Assembly (NCBI GenBank): GCA_002150815.3
Contig: NDFF03000323.1
Location: 62,001-126,000, forward strand
Direction: 5' to 3'
Length of the DNA: 64,000 nt
DNA from: Grammothele lineata
Taxonomy: Eukaryota; Basidiomycota; Agaricomycetes; Polyporales; Polyporaceae
Below the pieces are notes generated by a model. That model saw nothing but the letters and a program-made list of their open reading frames with translations. It did no database searches and had not been told where the DNA came from. Shown in pieces: positions 31,288 to 43,754 of the stretch. The position numbers and the translations under genes are program-made. The first letter of the stretch is position 1. The number at the start of each line of letters is the position of its first letter.

Positions 31288-33396
31288 CTAACGCGCCTCC
31301 TGCCCCGCCGTCGTCCCCACCACAGTCGACGCCCCACCGACATTCGACTCCCCATCGTCCGCGCCCACGCTCGAGGGCGGCGGCGGCCCGCCCCGCGGCT
31401 TGATGTTCGTGTACGCCGGCGGGAGCTCGATCGTCTCCGGCTCGGGCTCGGGCGGCTCCTCGCTCGGGCCCGCGTCGTCGTGCTGGATGATGTTCACCGG
31501 GCGGAAGCTCGGCGGTGCGGGCGACTTGCGCGCGCCTGTGGACGGGACGGACGTGCCCGCGCGTTGGGCGCCGCCGGCGTCAGACGTACTCGAGGACAGG
31601 TACGATTCGCGCCGTTGCCGGTCTGTGCTGGGACGCAGCGATGTGGGCGGGCGGGCGCCATCGCGTTGCGAGCCCTCGTATGTGGATGCGAGGGTAGGGT
31701 CGGGGAGGAGGAAGGGCTCGGGCTGGTAGTATTCGGGCAGGCGGCTGTCGCCGACCGCGCCGTCGTCGTGATCCTGGAGCAGATCGACGGGGCGCTCTTT
31801 CTGCGTCTTGTGGAAGCGCTTTCGGCGGACGACGAAGAGGAGCACGAGCGCGATCGCGATCGCACCAACGACACCGCCCACAACGCCGCCTACAATGGCG
31901 CCGACGTTATTTGAAGAGCTGGGGAGACGCTCAGCAGCAGCACGAATAGGGAAGGATCACAACGCACCTCCCACTGCTACCGCTGTCGCTGCCTGTGCCA
32001 GATCCATCTGTACTCGTGGGATAGCTACCTCCAGCGGGGGATCCAGCAGTCGAGGATGGCGACGTGCTGTTGATGCATGACGAGGAACTGCCTGTCTGAA
32101 CGATGTAGTTGTTGCTGCCGCCAGTTCCGGGACCACGGTCGTCACCTCCGACGAGGATCAAAGTTGTGCCGATTTTGACGTTAGGCGTCCAGTTGAATCC
32201 AGTGCCCTCTCCGGACACCTGGCTTGTTGTATTTGAAGGGATTGCGAACGATTCACCTCCGGGAATTATACCCTTGAATATGGCATCTCTGCGGTCGCGA
32301 TTAGGAGGCGAGTGGTGATTAGAGAGAGCGAGATAACGCGTACCCTTGGACGTCGCTAGCATTCCACCAAATTCGTTGTTGGGAACAGCTGAATACCGCA
32401 CCGTCCGGATCCGTGTGGAAGATGAAGTCGGGAGATACTTGAGTGCTGTTGTCGAAGCAGCCGTCATCCCCAGCGAGAACGGTGACGGCCGTACTCGTTC
32501 CACCGCTTCCGAAACTCGCGCTGTCGCTGACCTATAGTGGTAAGCAGGGTGAGCCATGTATCCGCAGCCATTTCTAAATTAAGGACACGTTCGGAGCACA
32601 GTGTAAAGTGGCCCCACTGAACAGAAACTCAAATGAACGGCCGGACGCGTACACACAGCTTGGATGCATGAGTTATCTCCGAGAGCATGGCAGAAAGCGC
32701 AGCACGGCGACTCTGGGCACGGAAACCATGGGACTCGACTGATATCAAGGGCCTGCGCCATAGCTTGTCATGATACGGGTGCGGGGCCACGGGCAGCTGG
32801 AACCTTCAAGGCCAAAGGGGCCATATGGCCAATTCACGACAGAACAGTGCCGTATTGAGAATGAAGGGACATTCGCCACAACGGTACCAGCGCCGTAACG
32901 TCCATGAGGTCGTCGTGAAGATGACAATCCTCCAAAGGGTTATCAAAATCACGACTGGGAGACCCGCCGTGCTCCACCAAACGGCGAGGACGCGCCGCAC
33001 ACGACCTGCTAGATAAACCCGCTATCCACCTTCCAACTTTCTCTTCACCAACTCCCCTACCCTTCCAGCCATCCAAAACACGTCACAAACGAACGGAATA
33101 CTCACCACAGCGATGAACTCCGAGTTCTCAGGGAACTTGAGCTGGAAGGAAACCGAGGTAGAACTGTTGAAGGGGGCATTCGTGATTCGCCGGACCTCTA
33201 CGTTGTTCGAGAGCGGTGTCGAGCCGGTGGGGATAAGGAGGAGGGTGTACGGCGGGGTTCCGCCCGAGCCAGTGATGTCGACGGTGAGGTTCTGGCACTG
33301 GCGTGGGGTGGAGGCGATGTTGAACGAGTACGCGGCGGCGAGTGAGGCCAAGGGCGCGGCCGCGGCGAGGACGGGGAGGATGCGGGGAACGGGCAT
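31288..33396 (-). CDS. Paralogue D: type I membrane protein with PPAY tail, 476 aa
   Basis: Exons 33106-33396, 32344-32531, 31968-32288, 31288-31918 (1431 nt, in frame). I chose ATG 33396, which opens the signal peptide MPVPRILPVLAAAAPLASLA; an in-frame ATG at 33498 would add 34 residues before it. The ectodomain has RQCQNLTVDITGSGGTPPYT, a second exon with CFDNS and CSQQRIWWN, and IPGGESFAIP...GFNWTP...GGDDRGPGTGG. The TM segment is GAIVGGVVGGVVGAIAIALV, then RRKRFHK. The tail has IIQHDDAGP and TIELPPAYTNI. Intron 1 is long (574 nt), as in A. Closest relative is A. Confidence 0.86.
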
Positions 33397-36300
33397 CGTG
33401 GTGCGTCTGCTCGTTGTCCTCGCGGTGCAAGAGGGAGAGACAACTGAGCGAGGGAGGGCCGGGCGGAGAGGGCAGGGGTCGAAGACGGGGGACTCCACCC
33501 GAAGCTCGCTCAGCGCCTTGGGCGTGATGGCTCCGAATGGCGACTGGTGGAGACAAATTCACACGCGCGTGCTCCCGGGGCGCCGTCCCAATCCGGCGTG
33601 ATGCCTCCGTGTGCCGCTGCGAAAGCCTGGGTCGTCGAAGAGCGCGAGGCGAGGAGAGAGAGGCCTGGCGTCGAGGAATGCGATGGACAGGGCGTGGGCG
33701 GCCGCGCACGGGCGCAGCATATGTGATGATCGTCGGCCAGCGCCTCTCTCCCTCTCGGCGTTCAATAACCTTACCCGTGCCACGTGCGCCTCATCTCCAG
33801 GCCACCGCTTGTGAGGCGGTTCCTCCACCCACCGTTCATTACTTCTTCCTACATATGTCCTCGGCCGCACGTCCGTCCGCGTCGCGGCCACCGCGGGCTG
33901 GGCGCGCGGCGCAAGTGTGGGACGAGCGTGGATATGTCATTCCTCCAATCTCACGTCTCCCTCTGTTCCGTCAACCGCGGGAACAGAAGCATGGTCCGCG
34001 CAGCACCCGCATGGGGAGGAGTCGATACCTCACCCTACACGCTCAGGATGCTCGTAGGACGTCCTGGCAACGACCCGAGTTATGCATGCCCACTCCATGG
34101 ACATGCACCTTTCGTTTCCTATTTCATTTGCCTCATGCACTCCTAGCAACCCTCGTTATTGGCGCCAACATGGCTTATTTCGGGTCTGGACTCCAGACAC
34201 TTGCTATTGTAATTCAGGTCAGGTAAATTGATAGCAACAGCAAGACTCCGGTTTCGTACTAGCGCCGAGAATCATGTCAGAGTTTTACCCTAGTCAGAAT
34301 TCTTCACAGTCCAATTCTATGCTTCGATATTGTTCCTTCTTGACTCACACTGAACAGCATATATTTTGACAGTCTCTTGCAGCCCACATGGCCATAGAAC
34401 AGCATTGCCACCGTTGTTGCTTGAGCTTTGTGACTGTAACACGACCCTTCAATCATCGATGTTCTGCACCTGCCTAGACATTCAGTGATGCTGTAACATT
34501 CTATATGCTTCGTGAGGATGTTCTTGAGTTCTCGAATGGCCTTAGTGAAGCCTGCATGTAAACTTCCCGCGCATGCCCTATTTTCACAGAATTGCGAGCC
34601 TGCAAGGCATTGAGCACGCCCCGAACCATTCCGCGTACACTGCGAGTTCGCAGAATATGCGGAAGAGCCGAAGATGCCCACGTGGTATTCGGATACTGGC
34701 ATGACTTTTCTTTTCGTGATAGCCCCAAACATTTCCGAGTTTCGGGATTCCAATACTAGAGTGCGGAAGACGGAATGCCTTGGCCGAAGAGCTTAGGAGT
34801 CCAATTTAGTGGGGATTGATGTCGAGACCGCTTCAATGACTTCCCTACGGAAACTGTTCGGTTGCCCAACAGCGTCGTCGACCGCGATGCTTTGCGAAGC
34901 AGCTAGAATGCCCTAGCGGGTCGAAACCCGCCAGCGCGCTCCAACTCCTCGACGCCGTGCCTCGTGCTCGCCTTCTCGAAAGGTCCTTCATCGCTGATAT
35001 GCTGGGAAATGCCTCGAGGTCGTCCAAAACCAGTCGTCCTCGTCTCTGATGCGCCTCGATGCGCCGCGATCGCTCACGATCGCGCCGATCGGGGGCACCC
35101 TCGTTTGTCCATGCTGGGCTTGGTCAGAGATGCGCGTTGAGGTGTATCGAGCTTGAAGGGTATAGCCGCGATAAGTGTCCGCTTGTGTTTCAGCCTTCGG
35201 GAGTTCAGGGGCTTCAGGATTGAGCGGCTGGGGCGGGCAGGGCGTCGAGGGACGGGTCCTTTGGCACAACGGGCGAGGGGAGGGAGTGCGGGGGATGGTG
35301 GTGGTTGGGAGTCAAGTTGCAGTGGCGCGCGCTCTCTGCGCGGCGGACGCCTATGTCGGCGCCGGAACAATGAACCCTCTTCCATTGTGAGAGTCATGAA
35401 CGGCGCTTGATAAGCCACGCCACTGAGGAGGTGCTTTGTCCTGCCCTTCGCCAGACACTCTGACGGCGACTTCTACCCTCTACACTCACTGACGTGGGCG
35501 CAAGGTATCCTCCATGAGCACTCCGTGAGTTTAGAGCCCTAGGAGACCTCCAGGCGACAGTGCACATCGACGACTACTAATTTCAGACTTCTCAGGAGCC
35601 TGGGCATGAGTCATTTCGGAATGAATGCCCGTTGAATGTAAGTACGTATGGTTAGACTCTGTCGGCTCCCGGCACAAGACTTCTGATAGAAAGGAGAGGA
35701 CAGGGCATAGGGCATGCTCTCGATCAGTGTATTCTTTCTTGTGCGGGGTGTGTGGCACCCTCTTCTTTTGCTCGCGGCGTGACCTAAATTCACATCGATA
35801 ACGTTGCCTTCCGAGCATGAGCTTCTAGGGACACGGCGGAGTCCAATTCCGTCACGGAGAGCCTCAACGGTGGTTTGTGCGTTGTTCATATACGCGCTTT
35901 CTCGTGCACGGGACTGGCTCAAATACCAATTGCTTCCCAGCGGGATCTCACGCTATGTTTTATTGCGGACTTGATGCAGAGGCCACTAGTGTGGAGCGAC
36001 AGATTTGCGTTGCGTCGAACCCTGACAGCCTGCGTATTTACGCGAGGAGGGCGGTGAAAATTGCGATGGAGCCGAGGGCAGCAAGAAAGACGATGCCTGC
36101 TTTTGCCCCAGCCTCGCCCGGCCTCCTCGCGCCCCCTGTCTTTTTGGAAGTGCTGACTCAGCCGATCGTCTGTGAATGGTCTAGCAGCTTCCTTTCGGCG
36201 CGCTTTGGCCCGCGCGAACCGTTGTCCCGGGCTCGCTACGATCAAATGGGCCATCACCAGCAAGTTTTGGGAGCATACTAGTATATTTTACCGAAAAAAA

Positions 36301-36410
36301 CACTCCTTTGCTCCCTATTTAACGATGCCCTCTCCGCCACCCCTGCTCTCTCTCCTCGTTCCCCTTTTTCTCGCCCACACGGACGGTCGCCCGCACTCCC
36401 CCACAAATAA
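33397..36410. other. Intergenic, no gene recognised
   Basis: 3 kb. A 149-codon Cys-containing frame at 34304-34753 (minus) and a 114-codon basic frame at 35074-35418 (minus) have no recognisable motif or promoter. The last ~100 bp is the promoter and leader of the homeodomain gene. Confidence 0.55.
36316..36322 (+). promoter_or_regulatory. TATA-like box of the homeodomain gene
   Basis: TATTTAA 89 nt before the ATG, followed by a CT-rich leader typical of basidiomycete promoters. Confidence 0.5.
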
Positions 36411-37862
36411 ATGTCCATGCCTTCTACAATGTCCGACCCAGGCTGGACCCCGCTCTCCCCTGTCAGCGATACTGAAGCGGGGCCCAGCTGCGCCACTCAC
36501 CCGAGGTTCACAGGGGACAACCATGCCCCGGCCCCAGGGCCCTCTGCACATCCCTGTCCTAGTGCCAGCCTGCCCAAAAAGCCACGCAAACGCCTCCCGA
36601 CGGAGGCGTACAATATCATGAACAGTGAGTATTAGGGGACAGTATTCATCCCATCATAGCGCCCCTTTTCATCAGCCCCTCAACGCCCACGAGACTGACT
36701 ATATGCGCCCTCACCCGCGCTATCACAGGCTATTTTATGTATATCGACAAGTACCCGACAAAGTCACAGCGTATGAAACTTGTTGAGCAGATCAAGAGTG
36801 TCCCGGGATGCGAGGACGTGGACTACGACCAAGAGCAGCTGAACATCTGGTTTAGTGGAAAGCGACAGGCATATCGACGCGCAGGGGGCGAATTAGATCC
36901 CCCGTCGAGAAGGCCGAGGACGTCGTTCGGACCTTACTCGTTAGCGCCTGACGCTACGACGAGTGCGAAAATATGTGGGCTCCACTTTCACCTTTGCGCA
37001 AGTATGCTGTGCACTGACAACCTCTCGCCGGCGCTCAGTGTACCCAAGCTTGTTAGCTGATCCCATCGTATTGCAAATGCTTGAGATCTTGTTGCTCGAA
37101 GACCCCGATCCTACATTAGCCATAGCTACCATATGGGCTGAGCGAATAGACCACGGCGTCCGCGCGGAAGACATCACGACGTACGCGCGGCTGCGCAAGG
37201 CGAATCGGGAGCACGCCACTGCCAGTGTGCCATCGGTGAGCCTCTCCGCCACCACCGCCGCGCCTCGCGCCTCTCGCTCAACAATACGGTGCGGAACGCA
37301 CCCCGATCGGAAGCAGCGCCCGATTGGGGCAGCGCCGCAGCAGCAGAAAATGGAACTACCGCCCTTCCGCCGGGTGTCTATGCCGGAAACGCAGCTTCCT
37401 ACGCCGTCGTCGTCGACCTCGCCGGAGCCGAGGTCGCTTCCGGCGTCTCCCACTGTCGAATGCAAGTGGAGACCACCAGTGATTGTTTCTCCAGAAACAC
37501 AAGAGGAGGATGAGGACCGTGACGAGCTCGACGAGGACGAGGATATGGGTACGCCGCCCAGACCCTTGTCCATCTGTGGGGTCGTGTGCTCACTATCTAC
37601 ATTAGATACGGAAGGAATGTCGCCGCCACCCACCCATCAAATACCAGCGGAGGTCATGCGCGAATATGCCGCGAACATTTCCGAAGCCATTCGTGGATCC
37701 TCACTCCAACGGCCTCCCTTGTCGAGTCCACCAAGAAGCCTAGCCCAGCTGACGAAGCTGATGCAAGAGCAAAACTTGACATGTACCACACTCCTCGACA
37801 ACATATCCTCAGGCACCTACGCACGCCTAGGCTTGACTCCTACGCTTGCGCCGCCGCCATGA
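36411..37862 (+). CDS. Homeodomain-like transcription factor, 436 aa, recognition-helix Asn replaced by Gly
   Basis: Exons 36411-36624, 36729-37001, 37039-37862 (1311 nt, in frame). The first ATG is used; in-frame ATGs follow at 36417 and 36429. Residues ~57-125 form a homeodomain-like fold: a basic lead (KKPRKRLPTEAYNIM), a YFMYIDKYPTKSQRMKL helix with TALE-like YP, and a third helix NIWFSGKRQAYRR. In the canonical WFxNxR signature position 51 is Asn; here it is Gly. The rest is Ser/Pro-rich and acidic (EEDEDRDELDEDED), with an LADPIVLQMLEILLLEDPDP helix. Presumably nuclear. DNA binding must be weaker or different if Asn51 is truly absent. Confidence 0.75.
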
Positions 37863-38452
37863 GCGTGCCCAACGCTCGGCCCTATCATATCAAATAAACC
37901 TGCATCTGTCCTTCAACTCACTTCACGGAGAAAACGGAGGACATGTCCGGCTATGACAGGTCACGTGGGCGTGTTATCGGAGGCAGCTCGAGAAAGCCGC
38001 GAACACTTTCCAGAACGCTCCTTCACCCACGCTCGTTGCTCGCTGCCATTGTTCTACACACTGCCGTCAATGTTGTTTTGTACCTCGCTTTGCATGCCGT
38101 ACTTTCCTTCACAGATACCTTCGTAACCTCATCTTCTATGCCTATATCAGTGTAGTAGCATTACATAGACCATTGCAACTTTGTGCGACAGTACCTTCCA
38201 TGCCCGTATAATTCACTCGCAACTGCCCCTATCTTCGTGCGAACGAGGAAATTCACCGGAAGTCCCGCCGCCTCCTGCTGCTCCGCCACCCTCTCGGGCG
38301 GCGGAGGCAGTTCAGTCCGTCATCCTACCTTACAGCTTATTCTCACCCTTCCCCACCTGACCGCCCTGTTCCCGACCGACTCGGGTCCACACCAGACGCA
38401 CACGACGCCTCAAGCCCCAAAGAACCAAAGAAGCCCAACCACCGCCTCCCCC
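37863..38452. other. Intergenic (tail-to-tail genes)
   Basis: 3' regions of two convergent genes. A 70-codon frame with one hydrophobic stretch at 37943-38155 is not supported further. Confidence 0.55.
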
Positions 38453-40394
38453 CTACAGCCGGCTCTTCTCCGCCTCAGCCTCCGCCTCCTCCTTCGCCCT
38501 CGCCCCAGGCCCCTCCTCACCCTCCGCAAGCCCCTCCTCCTGCGCACGCTTAAGCAGCCTGCGGAGGAGCGCGACCCACTCCTCGGGCCCGCCCTCACCA
38601 ACACCGCGCACCCACTCATCCGCCTCGCCCGTGCGCTCGAGCTCGCGCCACGTCTGCCTGAGCGCGCCCTTGGCGTCGTACATCTCGATCTCCCAGGCGG
38701 GCACGCGGGTGGGCGCGCCGGCGAAGGCGTGCAGGGCGTCGCGGTACGCGAACTGCTCGTGCCCGTCGAACCGGTGCCACGCTGAGGCGATCGCGAGCTC
38801 GGTCGTGGAGTCTGCGGTGGGGCTCGGGGAGAGCTCGACGGGCTCGAACGAGGGGGCGATGCGGGCGCGGAGGGTTTCGTACCGGGCGACGATGTCGATC
38901 GCCTCCTGGGTCGAGTCGAGCGCCTCGGGGTGCGCAAAGACGTGCAGGACGGCGTGCATCTGCGCCTCGAGGAGTGGGAGGGGCGCCACGCGGATCGGGA
39001 GCCCGAGGAACGCTACGGATGACCCCGGGAACTCGTCTGTGCCGACGAGGGGGAAGATGTGCTTCGCGAGTGGGAACACATGGTACGAAGAGTTGAAGAG
39101 CGCCCCCGGAAGCGGGGGTACAGGTGGTGGGACGGCTCGGCGGAGGATGGAGGAGGGGAAGAAGGGGAAGTCCATCTTGTACCCGGTGGCAAGCGCGGCG
39201 CGGTCTACGCCCGAGAGTTCTGAGCCATCTTCGAAGACGAGGTGGCCCAGGGACGGGTCTCCGTAGCGCGCAACGCGGCCGCGGACTTTGAGGCGACCGC
39301 CGTGCTCGTCTGAGGGCGTCGCACCTGTGACGGAGTGAACGACGCTGAGGCCGGCAGCCAAGAGGTCGGCACAAAGGTCTGCGCCACTCGGACCGGCACC
39401 GACAACAAGCACCGTTCTAGCGTCGCCGAAGTCGGCCGGGTTTCGGTAGTAGACAGAGTGCATCGCTCGCTTCGCCGTGAGCCATTCGGAAAGGCCTGGC
39501 GTGGAGGGGACGCGGGGGACGCGGTAGTGTCCGTTGGCCACAATCACGAAGTCGAACGCACGGGTTTCTTCTTGCTGGGACTGCGCATTCCGGACCGTCA
39601 CCGACCATTTCCCAGCAGAACCATCGCGGACCGCGGAGATGACGGGTGTATTAAACTGTATGTGTTCCATAAGGTCGAAATGTTCTGCGTAGCCCTTGAG
39701 GTATGACAGCACGGAGGACGCAGGTGGGAAGACGTAAGTCTCGGGAGGGAATGACAGGGAAGTGTAAGCCATGACTGGATGCGGCAAATTTGTCGTTAGA
39801 GAGTCGTAAAGAGGTGTCAATGGCGGGTTATCAGTCGCCGGAGCGGGCAACCTGAATAGTAGTACACGTTAGCGATAGTTCAATATGATGACTTAAGCTC
39901 TATGAACCAGGTCCCCGTAGGACACAATTTGGCATGTGAACGGGCTTCGCCTTCGGTCGTCACCGGAGTCGCTGGTCGGAGCAAATGTGCATGTAGGATG
40001 CCCGGCTGAATCATACTGAGAACTTACCATATGCCTCCGACATCACTTCGTGCCTCAAAGGCAGTCGCTCCCCATGAACCACTCTTGAACTGAGGAGAAT
40101 CCCTGATCAACTTGAGAGCGGCAAGGCCTGCAGGACCCGCACCGATTACGCAGATCTGCTGTTGGTGGTTTCTCCACGATTCTTCAAGCGCTAGGGACAC
40201 ATACCAATGCCGAAGTTAGGCAAACGGGTCGAGAGATAGTGGCAGATGCTATGTACTGGGAAGAAGGTCCATGGTGACACAAAGACCGACCGGTTGTCGT
40301 GCAATGTGTAGGAGACGAGGTGGTGGTCGTGGCGGAAGAGATACGGTCCGGTCGGGCTAGGCTCGCAAGGCGGAACTCCAATGGCGAGCAGCAT
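38453..40394 (-). CDS. Flavin-containing monooxygenase (FMO-like), 583 aa
   Basis: Exons 40205-40394, 40028-40190, 38453-39851 (1752 nt, in frame). NADPH/FAD-dependent oxygenase fold: the FAD Rossmann motif GAGPAG is at ~80-85, ARSDVGGIW precedes the second junction, NGHY (~224-227) belongs to the FMO-type active-site stretch, and the NADPH motif GAGPSGAD is at ~269-276. The ATG at 40394 is the first in the frame of exon 1. It gives an unusual ~75-residue extension before the FAD motif (VHSICHYLSTRLPNFGIALE at its end), so an additional upstream exon or a later start remains possible. The C-terminus is Glu/Ala-rich low complexity. Substrate unknown. Confidence 0.87.
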
Positions 40395-41144
40395 GCGGCA
40401 TCTGCCGGGACGGCAATCTTGCGGAAGGATCGGTGGACCTGAGCCTTGTCTAGGACCTACGTCATCGCCTTGGGCACTGCTTGCGGCCCTCGTCCACCTT
40501 CAGAACTCTGTAGCTTGCCACCATCGTTGCCACTATCTCTGAGTGTATAGCAGACACAACACACGGCGACAAACTAACCAACCCCGTGAGCGCCAAGCTT
40601 AACCCTCCAGGCCACCTCACAAAAACGGTTCGCACATCATCTGAAGTCCTTCATGGAACCGTACGCAGCACGCAAGGCCAATATGCCCCAAATTCGTCGC
40701 CTCTATGACACCCACGTCCTATTGGCACCTCAGGACCATGCCTCTCCTTGACTGTCTCGGCGAGTCGCTCCAGAGGGACAACCTCTGTTCGCCAGGTGTT
40801 GGAGAAAACCTGTGTCACCGTAGAACGGGGTGTTTGTAAGCGGAGATAATATTCAGCATTTCACGAATATGGCGAACACACCTGTTCTGGAGTCGAACGC
40901 TGCGACTGGCTGGTGCAGATGGCACACACGGTGACGACGAGGGCATGACGGTTTCCAGCTGTGGGCGGGCCGTGCTCTGTGCCGACTGGGCGCAGGCAGC
41001 GCTCGGCATCTTCCGAGCGGTAAGTGGCCTGGGGACGGATGGCCTCGACGATAATCCACACATCGCCCTCGACGACGCCAACGACCCGACCCTCCTTCTC
41101 GTTCCTCCTTCTGATTTCTTCCTGATTTTTCTCGCTTGCACGAC
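40395..41144. other. Intergenic, divergent promoter region
   Basis: 750 bp between the FMO start and the coactosin ATG. No gene recognised. A pyrimidine-rich stretch immediately precedes the coactosin ATG (41090-41130). Confidence 0.55.
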
Positions 41145-42027
41145 ATGGCCGACGTCTCCGATCCCAAGATCGACGAAGGTGTGCTCGACGGTGGCAGCGC
41201 CGCCGTCGTAGTGTATGTGTAAAGGAGCCCGCCGCTGACCGTCGACGGGCCGTCCGCGCAGCGTACCAGGATGTCCGCTCGGACAAGTCGGACACGAACT
41301 GGCTTCTCATCGACTACGAGGTGCGCATCATGAGCCTAATTCGCGACAGGATGAGAGCTAACACGCCATGTCCGTCCATTCTGCTTCCGCTCTTCCCCCT
41401 CCATTCCTCACTGCTCTGCGCTTACCCCGCATCACTATGATACCGCACCGCATCCCCCGCTGCGCCCCGGATACCCGCCAATCCCACCCGCCTCCTCACA
41501 TGCGCGTTCGCCCCCGCCACGCGACCGCACCCGCACCCAGTCTGACCGCTCGGACAAGCTCACGCTCACCGCGACCGGTTCGGGGGGCCTCGAGGAGCTG
41601 CGCGAGCAGCTGGATCCCGGGAAGGCGTCGTACGCGTACGTGCGCGTGCAGTACGCGAACGACAAGGAGTCCAAGCGCGAGAAGTTCATCCTCGTCGTCT
41701 GGATCGGCCCCAACTGCAAGGTCATGCGCAAGGCCAAGGTGCGTGCCCGCTGCCGTTCGCTTGGCGGCGTGAACGAGAACGAAGCCTGATGGTGGTGGTG
41801 TGCTAGATCTCTGTGCATAGCGCGGACGTAAAGTCCGTCCTGCGCGTGTTCTCTATGGAGGTCCCCGCGAGGGAAAAGGACGATCTCAAGGAGGAGCCGA
41901 TCGTCGTGAAGCTACGGAAGGTGCGTGTTCCCTTCCTCCTACCCATGTGCATGCATGGGATTGTACTTGTGACCGGCCCGCTAACTACGATTTATAGGCG
42001 GGAGGTGCCAGCTACGATGGGGTTTAG
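41145..42027 (+). CDS. Coactosin-like actin-binding protein (ADF-H domain), 144 aa
   Basis: Exons 41145-41178, 41262-41320, 41541-41738, 41807-41920, 41998-42027 (435 nt, in frame). The short first exon encodes MADVSDPKIDE. The ADF-homology fold is recognisable by AYQDVRSDKSDTNWLLIDYE, KFILVVWIGPNCKVMRKAKI and KEEPIVVKLRKAGGASYDG, and the length is that of coactosin. Coactosins bind F-actin sides without severing and counter capping; cytoplasmic. Introns are larger in the 5' half (83 and 220 nt). The donor after GACGAAG was chosen because it alone restores the conserved DEAYQDVR junction. Confidence 0.92.
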
Positions 42028-42231
42028 CCTCCCTCCTGGGCTTTCACGTCGCACTGTTTTGTCTTTGCAGTCTGGTAGTAATAGTTGTATGACCATTTAT
42101 CTTGGGATTTCCTCGGATTGGACCACGCGTGGAAAAAACGACAAAACCAATGCTCCGGCAACCAAGATATATATCTGGAGTGCGCCCAGGAAAGTCGATC
42201 AGTAACTAATACAACGGTGCGTACATGTCCC

Positions 42232-43540
42232 TCAGAGCTCGTCATGATGTCCGGGTGTCTCAGTAGGGTCATCAACACTGGGAATGGAAGTCGGGGATGG
42301 GTCGAAGGAGAGGGTAGTATCCAATACAGAAGCAACGCTTTCTGGAACTGTAGAGATGTCTTGTGCACCATCGCTCTCGATGCCTGGACTCTCCACTATA
42401 GACGCAGTACTTGCAAGGGATGCAGCGACCGTCGACGCAGTCCCGAGGGCCGTCGACACCACCGACACCACCGAAACCACACTACTCGCCGTAGTCGATA
42501 CCACCCCGGAAATATCGCCTTTCTCCATCGCGAGCAGCGCCTCGTCCCCGCTAAAGTCCGGGATGAAGCGCGTCCACCAGAAGGCGATGCGCAGCCCGCG
42601 GTCGACGATGCGCTGCTTGAGGATGAAGGCGACGACGAGGACGAAGAAGGCGAGGCCGGCGAAGACGAGCATGCGGTCGAGCCAGTCGGACTTCTCGAGC
42701 GCGGTGATGAGGTGCTTCGAGGTCGTCATGAGGGAGGAGAGCACGTCGTGTGTTGTGGATGTGGACTTGAGGGAGGCGGTGGAGGATTCTGTTTTGTGGA
42801 TGGGGCGGTTAGGGAGGGAAGGCCAGAAGAGGGGTTGTATGCGCACCTAGTAGCTGTGTAGAGAGGACGGAACGCTCCAGCTCGCCCTGCATGAGGCCGA
42901 GTGTGCGTTGAAGAGCTTCCGTGACGTCGTTCGTCGCCTTCATCAGGGCGTCCTCACTGTTGAACCCGGGGGGGCTGAGACACAAGACATGGCTGGTATA
43001 TAGCATTTACGCACGTCACTTTCTCGCTCAAAGTCTGCTTCTCCTGCACGGCGGACGAGCGCAACAGCTCTTCGCGGCGGGACGATTGTTGTGCGTCAAT
43101 GGCTCGTTTCGAAGCGAGGACTGCAGCACGCATGTCCTTCCGTAGCCTGGTATCACAACACATTCTGTAAAGCGACTACCGGAACGACTACAGATGTACA
43201 CACCTGTTCAACGTCGCTTGGAACTCCTCGACGATCTGTCTTAGCTCCCGCCGGGCCCGCTCAGTCCTCTGGTCCTCAACAGCGACGTCAAGCGTCTACT
43301 AGGATCGACGTCAGAACTTATAGACATCGAATCCAATAGGTCAATGCGCACCTCCAGCTGTCGCGCAAAGACGTCCAAGTCATCCCGAAGTTCGGCAGCG
43401 TATTGTTGCTGTAGCGTGAGCGGCCCGGTACATGAACGCAGACGGGGAAGCTGGAAGTCGATGAGGTCTTTCTGCCGTCGTTCCAGCGAGGCGATGGTGT
43501 TTGTGGTCTCCTCGTCGATAGCGGATGGAAGGGGTGGCAT
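42232..43540 (-). CDS. SEC20: Sec20-type ER SNARE with C-terminal HDEL, 365 aa
   Basis: Exons 43352-43540, 43204-43295, 43015-43146, 42847-42974, 42232-42788 (1098 nt, in frame). Qb-SNARE for Golgi-to-ER COPI vesicle fusion. The N-terminal half is helical. The SNARE-like block ATNDVTEALQRTLGLMQGEL...SVLSTQLL precedes a linker, and the TM anchor lies at ~220-241 (MLVFAGLAFFVLVVAFILK). The ~120-residue Ser/Thr/Val-rich lumenal tail ends HHDEL, the retrieval signal typical of fungal Sec20. Transcribed divergently from the neighbouring Rrg9-like gene. Confidence 0.9.
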
Positions 43541-43754
43541 AGTGATGGCGAAAGTGGAGGAAGGTGGCTGCGTGCAGGATGTGCGGTGGCGGGTGTGTCG
43601 TGGATGGGCGCTCGTCGAGCGAGGAGGACGCTCGCGCAGCCGCACACAGACTGCAAGCCCGTTCTCTTCGCCGCCGCCATCTCACTGTTCTCCTTGTCCC
43701 ACTCGCATCCCCAGTGCAATAGTTATATCTGAGCCAACGCTAGCTCGTCTTATC
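43541..43754. promoter_or_regulatory. 214-bp divergent promoter between SEC20 and the Rrg9-like gene
   Basis: The two ATGs (43540 minus, 43755 plus) are 214 bp apart with no room for separate promoters. No TATA box is evident, in line with housekeeping genes. Confidence 0.55.

Noticed and set aside
34304..34753. 149-codon minus-strand Cys-containing frame
   Set aside because: No signal peptide, regular Cys spacing, promoter or recognised motif; length is compatible with chance in this lower-GC stretch.
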